A stretch of DNA of 12,943 nucleotides from Syntrophobacterales bacterium. GTDB lineage: Bacteria; Desulfobacterota; Desulfobaccia; Desulfobaccales; 0-14-0-80-60-11. The stretch is taken from contig JALNYP010000088.1 of assembly GCA_023229795.1 (NCBI GenBank), positions 1 to 12,943 of the forward strand, written 5' to 3'. The notes beneath the pieces are model-generated. The model saw nothing but the letters and a program-made list of their open reading frames with translations, was not told the origin of the DNA and ran no database searches. Positions 7,147 through 12,943 of the stretch are shown here, in pieces. The first letter of the stretch is position 1; each line of letters starts with the position of its first letter. The position numbers and the translations under genes are program-made.

Positions 7147-8091
7147 ATGATGGAACCGGATGCCAAAATCTATGTGGCCGGGCACCAGGGCCTGGTGGGC
7201 GGCGCCATCTGGCGGCGCCTGCAGGCCGCCGGGTTCGGCAACCTGGTGGGCCGCAGCCTGGAGGAATTAGACCTGCGGGATCAGGCCGCGGTAACCGCGT
7301 TTTTTGAGCGGGAACGCCCGGATTACGTCTTCCTGGCAGCCGCCCGAGTGGGGGGGATCAGGGCCAATAATACCTTCCCGGCGGAATTTATCTACGACAA
7401 CCTGATGATCGAGGCCAACCTCATTCACCAGGCTTACCGGCATCAGGTCAAAAAGCTCCTGTTCCTGGGAAGTTCCTGCATTTATCCCAAATTATGCCCC
7501 CAGCCCATGAAGGAAGAGTATCTCCTGGACGGCAAACTGGAACCCACCAACGAGCCCTACGCGGTGGCGAAAATCGCCGGCATCAAGATGTGCCAGTCCT
7601 ACAACCGGCAGTACGGCGCCAACTTCATCTCGCTGATGCCCACCAACCTTTACGGGCCGGGAGATAATTTTGACTTGCTGGACTCCCACGTCATTCCCGC
7701 CCTGATCCGGAAGTTCCACCAGGCCAAAGTAACCGGCGCCTCCGAGGTGCCGGTCTGGGGCACCGGCACCCCCCGCCGGGAATTTCTCTATGTGGATGAC
7801 CTGGCGGACGCCTGTCTCTTCCTGATGCAGCACTACGACGACGGGGAGATCATCAACGTGGGGGTGGGGCAGGACCTGCAGATTTTGGAGATGGCCGAGC
7901 AGGTGGCGGCCGTCACCGGCTTTAGCGGGCGGATTGTGCTGGACCCCAGCTACCCCGACGGCACTCCTCAGAAACTGCTGGACGTCAGCAAAATCAACGC
8001 GCTGGGCTGGCAGGCCCGGACGCCCTTCACCGAGGGGCTGCAGAAGACCTACGAGTGGTTTTGCCAAAGCCCTTGGGCCCGACAGACGTGA
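7147..8091 (+). CDS. fcl: GDP-L-fucose synthase (GDP-4-keto-6-deoxymannose 3,5-epimerase-4-reductase)
   Basis: Epimerises at C3 and C5 and then reduces C4 of GDP-4-keto-6-deoxymannose with NADPH, giving GDP-L-fucose. The NADP-binding loop is AGHQGLVGGA (11-20). Catalytic residues match the E. coli enzyme with an offset of two: Ser109 and Cys111 in LGSSCIYPK, Tyr138 and Lys142 in EPYAVAKIAG, His181 in LLDSHVIPAL. GTGTPRREFLYVDDLADA is the family's late signature. I chose the ATG at 7147 (an in-frame ATG at 7150 is equally good), giving 314 residues, the usual length; the open frame extends up to 7048 but would overlap gmd and add 33 unrelated residues. GGAAAGAG (7127-7134) is a loose ribosome site. 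Only 52 bases follow gmd, so the two are surely co-transcribed. The name wcaG is also used. Confidence 0.96.
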   Translation: MMEPDAKIYVAGHQGLVGGAIWRRLQAAGFGNLVGRSLEELDLRDQAAVTAFFERERPDYVFLAAARVGGIRANNTFPAEFIYDNLMIEANLIHQAYRHQVKKLLFLGSSCIYPKLCPQPMKEEYLLDGKLEPTNEPYAVAKIAGIKMCQSYNRQYGANFISLMPTNLYGPGDNFDLLDSHVIPALIRKFHQAKVTGASEVPVWGTGTPRREFLYVDDLADACLFLMQHYDDGEIINVGVGQDLQILEMAEQVAAVTGFSGRIVLDPSYPDGTPQKLLDVSKINALGWQARTPFTEGLQKTYEWFCQSPWARQT

Positions 8092-8098
8092 ACTGCTA

Positions 8099-8115
8099 AC
8101 ACCTTCGAGGGGTGT
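8099..8115. repeat. Small stem-loop between convergent genes
   Basis: ACACC (8099-8103), a seven-base loop, GGTGT (8111-8115) lies just after the GDP-fucose synthase stop, in the 125-base gap where the + strand operon meets the minus-strand sugar transferase. There is no T-run, so termination here is only a suggestion from its position. Confidence 0.25.
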
Positions 8116-8216
8116 GGCGTTCCCAGTCGACCAACGGGTCCTGCAAATCGTTGATCTCCTGAAAAATCCTGTCCCGATCTCAATCCATCAGCGACAGCTT
8201 TTGCCCCAGCGCGTCA

Positions 8217-9680
8217 TCATCTGCCCCAGCCGAAGAGCACGATGCGAATGGTTTTCAGCAGAATAGCCAGGTCCCAAACTAAACTCATGTTCTTGATATA
8301 GTAAAGATCATATTGGAGCTTCGTCTGGGTTTCTTCCAAATTGGCGGCATAAGAGTGCATAACCTGAGCCCAGCCGGTTATCCCCGGTTTGATCAGGAGC
8401 CGATAACTATAATAGGGGATGCGCTCGCGGTAGCCGCAGACTACCTGACAGCCTTGGGCATCAGTGGCCCGGCGCCCCTCGCGCAGCTCCGGAACCAATT
8501 GCTGAAATTCCCGGATAAACACTTCTCGTTCGGGCCGGGGCCCGATAAAGCTCATCTCACCTTTCAAGATATTATACAATTGCGGAAGTTCATCCAACCG
8601 CATTTTTCGCAAAAATCGTCCCACCTTGGTAATCCGCGGATCGCCCTGGCTGGCAAACTGGGGCCCGCACTTCTCGGCATCCTGGACCATGGTGCGGAAC
8701 TTGATGATCTCGAAAGGCTTGCCGTCCTTGCCCAGGCGCTCCTGGCGAAAGAAAACCGGGCCGGGGCTGTCCAGCCTGATGGCGGCGCCGATGATCAGAA
8801 ACAAGGGCCAGGTCAGGGCCAAGCCCAGCGAGGCCAGCGCCAGGTCCGTGAGCCGTTTGAAATGGCGATAATAAATCTTGGAGGAGTTGAGGCTGTGAAT
8901 GAGGAACCAGCCATCGGAGATATGATCGGTGGGAATTTTGCCGGCCAAAAACTCGTAGAGACTGGGCATATCAATGAGCTGCACGCCCATGAGCGACAGG
9001 CGGATCAGGCTACTCGACAGGGCCGAAGACCTTTCGTGGGTAATGGCCATGACCACCATGGCGACATGATGTTCCCTGATCAGCTCGTCTAATTGGTCGG
9101 TGCTGCCCAAGACCGGGACGCCGCCGATGGAGGTATGCAATTTTTGCGGATTATCATCCAAAAAGCCGACGACCACGAACCCGCTGTTCTTCCGGAGAGA
9201 GATGACTTTGGCAATTTCCTGCCCCGCGCCGCCGGCGCCGATAATCAGGACTTTTCTCTGCAGGCGGAGGGGCAAGGCCACGGCCGAAAAGGCGTAGCGC
9301 CACAGCACCAGGAGCCACACAAACGCGACCCCCTGCCATTCGATAAAGCCGCGGCCGATCAGATGCTGACTGGGTAACGAGGACAAAATCACTAAGATCA
9401 GGGTGCCGATGAGAGACGAGAGGATGATCTGACTGATATTCTCCCGCCGCCGGAAGTCCAGGTAATGGTTATAAAGGTTGGCCACGTAGAGCACTACCAC
9501 GTAGACCACTCCCATGAGGATGATGGGGGGCAGGAACAGACCCAAAAAAAACCAGGGGACGCTTAAGGTGTGCCGACTCAGAAAAAAACCGATGGGCAAT
9601 GACAGGCCAAACATGACCACATCTCCAGTCAATAACAGGAGGGGCCATATCGAAACCGGCAAGCCCAACAATTTGAGCAT
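8217..9680 (-). CDS. Polyprenyl-phosphate sugar-1-phosphate transferase (WcaJ/exopolysaccharide priming type)
   Basis: Transfers a sugar-1-phosphate from a nucleotide sugar to undecaprenyl phosphate at the inner membrane, the first step of repeat-unit assembly. The 487 residues have the long (PHPT) layout: four hydrophobic segments (about 10-33, 42-70, 84-102, 116-137), a Rossmann-like domain (RKVLIIGAGGAGQEIAKVI, 142-160), a re-entrant or membrane helix (about 279-301), then the catalytic domain. Hallmarks are SPGPVFFRQERLGKDG, FEIIKFRTM, RLDELPQLYNILKGEMSFIG followed by PRPERE, and KPGITGWAQV (431-440). An extra stretch of about 20 residues (400-420) lies between PELR and IPYYSYR compared with short PglC-like enzymes. 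The sugar is not predictable; glucose or galactose is usual. The ATG at 9680 has no clear Shine-Dalgarno. It is convergent with the GDP-fucose genes, so transcribed separately, yet functionally part of the same locus. Confidence 0.93.
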   Translation of the reverse strand: MLKLLGLPVSIWPLLLLTGDVVMFGLSLPIGFFLSRHTLSVPWFFLGLFLPPIILMGVVYVVVLYVANLYNHYLDFRRRENISQIILSSLIGTLILVILSSLPSQHLIGRGFIEWQGVAFVWLLVLWRYAFSAVALPLRLQRKVLIIGAGGAGQEIAKVISLRKNSGFVVVGFLDDNPQKLHTSIGGVPVLGSTDQLDELIREHHVAMVVMAITHERSSALSSSLIRLSLMGVQLIDMPSLYEFLAGKIPTDHISDGWFLIHSLNSSKIYYRHFKRLTDLALASLGLALTWPLFLIIGAAIRLDSPGPVFFRQERLGKDGKPFEIIKFRTMVQDAEKCGPQFASQGDPRITKVGRFLRKMRLDELPQLYNILKGEMSFIGPRPEREVFIREFQQLVPELREGRRATDAQGCQVVCGYRERIPYYSYRLLIKPGITGWAQVMHSYAANLEETQTKLQYDLYYIKNMSLVWDLAILLKTIRIVLFGWGR

Positions 9681-10484
9681 CAGCTAATCCAGCGGGTTAA
9701 TCTGAGTAACGTTAGTGGAACGTGGTGGTCAAAAATTCTCCCCGACATGAGGCAACAAGACGAAAATGTTAATAAATCTGAACACCTTGTTTAAACAACC
9801 GGCCAATCTGCCCGATTTTTAGCCCCCGGAGATCAAGATCAGGCCACGGCAGGGCTGCCCTCGGCTTCCGTCCCTGCTCCTCATTGAAACTCACGGGAAG
9901 AATTAAGAAATTGCCCAGCCATTATTCGGGGATTTCCACTAGGCGGGCTGACTCCTCCATGAGTCCGGGCCATGCGACGGGTACAACCCCTTTGAGGGAT
10001 TAATATGCAAATTGTGTTCCCAGTCCGGCGCCCCTGACCAGGAAGGCATCCCCGAACGGTTCTTGAAGCTCAAGGCACGCCAACATTTCTTAAAGTTAAA
10101 ATTACCATTATACCGCCCTCTTTGGCAAGCCATACTTAGAGGGAGTGCCTCTCTCCGGGCCGCCTCTATCCCGGTCCGGGCCGGGTCCCGCCATAGCCTC
10201 ATAGGCGATTTACCCTCCTCCTCAGCCCGGGATCATGGTTACGCCCATTTTTTCCCCGTTTTAACGCTGACCGAGACTAAGGGTTTCTGTCAGGTTTTTC
10301 AGGTGTTCTGGAAAAGTCCCCTGGGTTTGTTTTATCTTTGGGCCTTGCCGCCGGGGTTCAGCCTGTATGGACGCACCCTTGGATGCGCCCGAGTTTTGGG
10401 CCGACTCGCAGGCCAGCCCCCCTTCGGGGCCGGCGCGGCTGCACGGACTAAAATCTGCCAAAAGGGGGAGGACAAGAAGGTTAC
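9681..10484. other. Long stretch without a convincing gene
   Basis: About 800 bases between the start of the sugar transferase gene and the prophage-protease remnant. Open frames of 87 and 162 codons exist here on opposite strands but lack protein-like composition or any recognisable motif. The first 430 bases must hold the leader and promoter of the minus-strand sugar transferase. GCAGGG (9848-9853) and CCCTGC (9871-9876) form an inverted repeat in that leader. The part from about 10240 to 10480 may be decayed upstream prophage sequence, but I cannot identify any of it. Confidence 0.45.
10107..10112 (-). promoter_or_regulatory. Candidate -10 box for the sugar transferase transcript
   Basis: On the minus strand this reads TATAAT within an AT-rich block, about 425 bases upstream of the sugar transferase start. 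No good -35 lies at 16-18 bases (GTATGG at 17). If used, the mRNA would carry a long leader. Weak call. Confidence 0.2.
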
Positions 10485-11035
10485 ATGGAAACTGAGCTGA
10501 TGATCTCTCTTGAGACCCGGCCGGGCCAGGCGCCGGAGTGGCTCTGCCTGCTTCCCCTGGGGGAAATAACCCGGGAGACGGGCGCGAGCCTTTCAGCGTG
10601 GACCAGGAGGCGGCAGGCCACGTAGGGTGCGTCCTACGCACCAGTAATCAGCTGGAAATGCCTGAACAAAAGGAGGAGACGGTGGAAGCATGGCTGGAAA
10701 ACTTGAAACACCAATTGGGGCTGAAGCCCGAAGCCGCGCTCGCGGAAGTTATGTCTCTGGCGGACCAGAGATTGCACGCCGCGGCGGCCTTTGCTGAGGC
10801 CGCGGGTCTCTTGGGCCTGCCGGAGGCCGCCAGCGCGGCCCAGGTCAAGGGCGCGATCCTGGCCCTGCAGAGCAGCCTGGAGCACCTGAGCCGGGTGCAA
10901 GAGGAGCTAGCCCGCTTAATTCATGAAGGTGATGAGAGGCCTCTTCCCAAGCGTTTTTTGAGGCGGAGAAGTCAACGAGGGGAGCAGAGCGAAGGCGGGA
11001 AAAGCCTCGAAATAGTATTTTCCGGCAAAAGCATT
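10485..11035 (+). pseudogene. Decayed Mu-like prophage protease (gpI type), frameshifted and internally deleted
   Basis: Two overlapping frames together look like a Mu-like phage head protease/scaffold. Frame one starts at ATG 10485 (AGAAGG just upstream) and reads METELMISLE..., then APEWLCLLPLGEI, the usual N-terminal signature; it stops at 10623-10625. From about 10568 a different frame (the minus-one frame) continues the expected sequence: NPGDGREPFSVDQEA. The large catalytic middle normally found next (the 'DYEH' region) is absent. The frame passes through a palindrome at 10622-10643 and resumes with what resembles the scaffold-like C-terminus: KHQLGLKPEAALAEV, then GLLGLPEAASAAQVKGAILA and a coiled-coil-like helix ending near 10918. 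After that the sequence no longer looks like the family, although the frame stays open to 11086, past the proposed IS end at 11036. So a frameshift, an internal loss of probably 150 or more residues, and 3' decay make it non-functional. Family identity comes from pattern recognition only. Confidence 0.55.
10622..10643. repeat. REP-like palindrome at the deletion scar of the protease remnant
   Basis: GTAGGGTGCGTCCTACGCACC: GGTGCG (10626-10631), loop TCCTA, CGCACC (10637-10642). The alternative pairing GTAGG (10622-10626) with CCTAC (10633-10637) is also possible. It resembles the GTAGGGTG...CACC family of short interspersed palindromes. It lies exactly where the protease remnant jumps from its N-terminal to its C-terminal part. 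Confidence 0.45.
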
Positions 11036-11107
11036 CCCGGAGGGTGTATCAGGACTGATTTTGGACGTACCTATCCCCAGGGTTAAGCAGAACGGCGGGA
11101 AGCGAGA

Positions 11108-12445
11108 TTAACCGGGGCTGGCGCGCAGGTTTTGCAGCAGCCTGGCCAAGAGGTCGCGGTAAGGATAACCCGAAGCCAGGTGCACCCAGATGCGGCGGCT
11201 GGTTTCTCGGATGCGGGCCCCGATCTTCAACAGTTTGAGACGTAAAGTGTTGACTTGGGCCGTGGCCAGTTCCGTGCCCCGGAGATGGTGGCGCAGCAGC
11301 CAAAACAGGCAGTAAGCCGCAGTGTGGATCAGCAACCGGAACTGGTTGGCCAGGAAGCGGTGACAGCTCAGGCGGTCGGCCTTGATCTCCAGTTTCAGTT
11401 CCTTGATGCGGTTTTCCACGTCGCCCCGGAGCACGTAAATGTCGTCGTAGATGAACTGGGGGTTACGACTCAGGTTGGTGACCACGAAGCGCTGATTGGC
11501 GCCCAGATGGGTGTATTCCACCTTGGCGATGATGCGGCGGGGCTGGTCCCAGGAGTCCGCCTGGTAGCTGAAGGAGGTGAAGAGCCGCTGTTTCTCCTCG
11601 GTTTCCTGGTACCGTTGTTGGGCCTTTTCCAGCAGCGTGGCGGTCTTTGCCAAGAGCCGGTTGTTGGTGATAAAACCGATGACGTAGCGAGTCTCCGGCT
11701 GCCTTTCCAGATAATCATAGAGGGCGGGCACGGCAAAACCAGCATCGGCCCGAAAGAGGATCAGGGCTCCGGGATAGGCCTTCTTCAGCTTTTTGATCAG
11801 CCGTTTGAGCACTGCCAGCGCACCCTTGGAGGCGTGGGCATTACCCGGGCGCAGCACCGCGGCCAGAGGAAAGCCGTCCCGGCCGTCGAAGACCAGCAGC
11901 GGATGATACATATGCTCTTCGTAATAACCGTGGAAGAAGCTGAGCTGCTGCTTCCCATGGGTGGGGTCATCGGTGGCGTCCATGTCCAGGACAATGACCT
12001 TCCGAGGGCCGGGATGGGTCTTGAGATAGAGGTCCAGCAGCCAACCGGAGAGGCGGCGTAGGTCCTTGGTGGTCACCCGGTTCTCGAACCGGGATAGAGT
12101 CGGCTGCGAGGCCAAGTCGCCGGCACTCTCCGGGGCCTTGCCGGCCATGATTTTGAAGGCCGGGTCCTTAGCCAGGGCAGCGGCATCGTTGTTGTCTTCG
12201 TAGCCCTGGGCAATGGCGAACAGGCGTTGCCGCACCAGGGTCAGGAGATCATGTTTCACCTTGTGGGAATCACGGGGATCGTGGAGGCACTGGGCGACGT
12301 TTTCAGCGAGCCGATAGCGCTGGTCCAACTCCCGGAGGAGCAAGCCGCCGGCATCTGAGGTGATCCGGCCCCCGGCAAAATCGGCTACGACTTCCTTGTT
12401 AAAAAGGCTTTCAAAGATGAGCTGGTTATGGCAGACTGTTTCCAT
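11108..12445 (-). CDS. IS1380-family transposase, apparently intact
   Basis: A 445-residue DDE transposase (Transposase DDE group 1) that cuts and rejoins the ends of its element. The N-terminus (FNKEVVADFAGGRITSDAGG, 15-34) and LLLRELDQRYRL are family hallmarks. Acidic triad candidates lie in VIVLDMDATDDPTHGKQ (Asp154/Asp156), RADAGFAVPALYDYL (Asp234) and LRGDVENRIKELKLEIKAD (Glu344). ASQPTLSRFENR (112-123) is the conserved motif before the catalytic core, and YRDLLARLL the usual C-terminal helix. There is no internal stop or frameshift. AAGGA lies six bases before the ATG at 12445. The ribosome site partly overlaps an inverted repeat (see 12446-12504). The gene is opposite in direction to both flanking fragments. 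Confidence 0.93.
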   Translation of the reverse strand: METVCHNQLIFESLFNKEVVADFAGGRITSDAGGLLLRELDQRYRLAENVAQCLHDPRDSHKVKHDLLTLVRQRLFAIAQGYEDNNDAAALAKDPAFKIMAGKAPESAGDLASQPTLSRFENRVTTKDLRRLSGWLLDLYLKTHPGPRKVIVLDMDATDDPTHGKQQLSFFHGYYEEHMYHPLLVFDGRDGFPLAAVLRPGNAHASKGALAVLKRLIKKLKKAYPGALILFRADAGFAVPALYDYLERQPETRYVIGFITNNRLLAKTATLLEKAQQRYQETEEKQRLFTSFSYQADSWDQPRRIIAKVEYTHLGANQRFVVTNLSRNPQFIYDDIYVLRGDVENRIKELKLEIKADRLSCHRFLANQFRLLIHTAAYCLFWLLRHHLRGTELATAQVNTLRLKLLKIGARIRETSRRIWVHLASGYPYRDLLARLLQNLRASPG

Positions 12446-12504
12446 AGGACATCCTTGCTTCGAAGCTGATTATTTGGCGATAACAGCATCTTAGCAGATG
12501 TCCT
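12446..12504 (-). promoter_or_regulatory. Transposase leader with inverted repeat covering the ribosome site
   Basis: In the transposase mRNA AGGACATC (12504 to 12497) can pair with GATGTCCT (12453 to 12446), whose last base directly precedes the start codon. The arm touches the AAGGA ribosome site. A nested small hairpin CATCT-TAGC-AGATG lies at 12487-12500. Such leaders block translation of transposase from read-through transcripts in some insertion sequences; whether it does so here is inference. Confidence 0.35.
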
Positions 12505-12560
12505 TTCCTATTTTAAGCACTTTTCGTGCATAATCCGGGCTAGGCGCCTTTCTCACCGGG

Positions 12561-12830
12561 ATGGTTGGGGTGGCGGTGATTCAGAGGGCAAGCGCCAAGC
12601 AACCCGCCAAGAACCAAAAAATCATAGTAACCAGGCCGCGAGCCAATGAGGTAATCCACAGTCCCGTAACGGTGGCCGGCAAAGCCAGGGGAGCCTGGTT
12701 TTTTGAAGCAACTTTTCCCGTCAGGCTGCTGGACGGCAACGGCAGAGAAATTGCCGACTGGGTCCCGGCGCATGCCAAGGCCGATTGGATGACGGACGCT
12801 TGGGTGCCTTTCGAGACCACCCTGGCTTTT
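12561..12830 (+). pseudogene. Gmad2-domain protein fragment, truncated at both ends
   Basis: The + frame from ATG 12561 contains a nearly complete Gmad2 (immunoglobulin-like, PF10648) domain: NQKIIVTRPRANEVIHSPVT, VAGKARGAWFFEATFPVRLL, DGNGREI, and AKADWMTDAWVPFETTLAF. The hallmark words are ARG-WFFEA-FPV, L-D-NG and WM--VPF. Function of the domain is not well defined; it occurs in secreted or surface proteins, including sporulation-linked GerMN proteins. The usual signal peptide is missing: the frame starts 21 bases after the proposed IS1380 end with no ribosome site. The 3' part is lost too: after TLAF (ending 12830) the expected 'T-TG-L-L--DNPSG' end is replaced by sequence that is the reverse strand of a transposase gene, although the frame stays open to the window edge. 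I read it as a dead fragment. Confidence 0.6.
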
Positions 12831-12943
12831 GATGCGGGCTTTCAGACTGGCGATACCATCCCGCAGACTCGCTCGGGCCGTAAGCTGCATGGAAAGCAGA
12901 TGTACCAACTGGCTCCAGCGGGTAAAAGATCGGGCCTTGCGGG
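12825..12943 (-). pseudogene. IS4-type transposase (DUF4372) N-terminal fragment, partial
   Basis: The minus strand entering from the right edge reads RKARSFTRWSQLVHLL, then SMQLTARASLRDGIASLKAR. This is the N-terminal DUF4372 domain of IS4-family transposases ('FSRW-Q-V-L---QLT-R-SLRD---LKAR'). The similarity stops at IKS (12825-12833), where the family would go on to 'YHLG'; instead the strand becomes the antisense of the Gmad2 fragment. The frame stays open another 95 codons across it, ending at 12540, but that part is a shadow. The N-terminus and start lie outside the window. Confidence 0.6.

Larger units (their letters stand above)
11036..12539 (-). mobile_element. IS1380-family insertion sequence (ends tentative)
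   Basis: The element contains one transposase gene on the minus strand. Candidate terminal inverted repeats start CCCGGA at 11036 and, on the other strand, at 12539: CCCGGAGGGTGTATCAGGAC against CCCGGATTATGCACGAAAAG, 13 identities over the first 22 bases. This gives about 1.5 kb, slightly short of the usual 1.6-2 kb for the family. No 4-bp target duplication is evident (CATT on the left, CTAG on the right), so the true ends may differ or one flank has rearranged. The left flank is the phage protease remnant and the right flank a Gmad2-domain gene fragment. Confidence 0.5.

Noticed and set aside
8313..9092. 259-codon + strand open frame
   Set aside because: Antisense of the sugar transferase, whose motifs are unambiguous on the other strand.
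9939..10202. 87-codon minus-strand open frame
   Set aside because: No recognisable motif and an unusual composition; lies in the likely leader of the sugar transferase.
10012..10500. 162-codon + strand open frame
   Set aside because: Composition is not protein-like and no motif is visible; it overlaps the start of the protease remnant in another frame and has no convincing ribosome site.
10560..10570. Programmed -1 frameshift in the protease gene at GGGGAAATA
   Set aside because: GGGAAAT is not in the phase required for X-XXY-YYZ slippage, and the missing catalytic middle makes a decayed gene the simpler explanation.
11255..12061. 268-codon + strand open frame
   Set aside because: Antisense of the IS1380-family transposase; no independent motif.

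Overview
This window looks like part of the chromosome of a GC-rich Gram-negative bacterium. A Desulfobacterota (deltaproteobacterial) host is my best guess, from the style of the sugar-transferase and TPR proteins and from the interspersed palindromes, but no marker gene proves it. No tRNA, rRNA or CRISPR array is visible.

Left edge (1-894): the N-terminus of a CpaC/RcpA-like pilus secretin reads leftwards out of the window from a TTG start. A 670-bp AT-rich divergent gap separates it from the next gene.

Polysaccharide region (895-9680): on the + strand lie a membrane-anchored lytic transglycosylase (895-1755), an 807-residue TPR lipoprotein of the PrsT type found in exosortase/exopolysaccharide loci (1870-4293), a bifunctional mannose-1-phosphate guanylyltransferase/mannose-6-phosphate isomerase (4443-5870), GDP-mannose 4,6-dehydratase (6027-7094) and GDP-L-fucose synthase (7147-8091). 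Facing them on the - strand is a polyprenyl-phosphate sugar-1-phosphate transferase (8217-9680). The three nucleotide-sugar enzymes form a complete route from mannose-6-phosphate/mannose-1-phosphate to GDP-L-fucose, lacking only phosphomannomutase. The sugar transferase would start lipid-linked repeat-unit assembly. The TPR lipoprotein and transglycosylase plausibly serve envelope passage of the polymer. This part is therefore one arm of an exopolysaccharide or capsule locus; no exosortase, flippase, polymerase or export channel is in view.

Right part (9681-12943): an 804-bp stretch without a convincing gene is followed by a graveyard of mobile DNA. It holds a decayed Mu-like prophage protease gene (frameshift plus large internal deletion, with a palindromic repeat at the scar), an apparently intact IS1380-family element (transposase on the - strand), a Gmad2-domain gene fragment abutting that element, and at the very edge the N-terminal part of an IS4-type (DUF4372) transposase gene fused tail-first into the Gmad2 fragment.

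I see no clearly new biological system. The most informative observations are the broken genes in the last 2.5 kb, which simple ATG-to-stop ORF calling misses, and several structured non-coding stretches between the polysaccharide genes.
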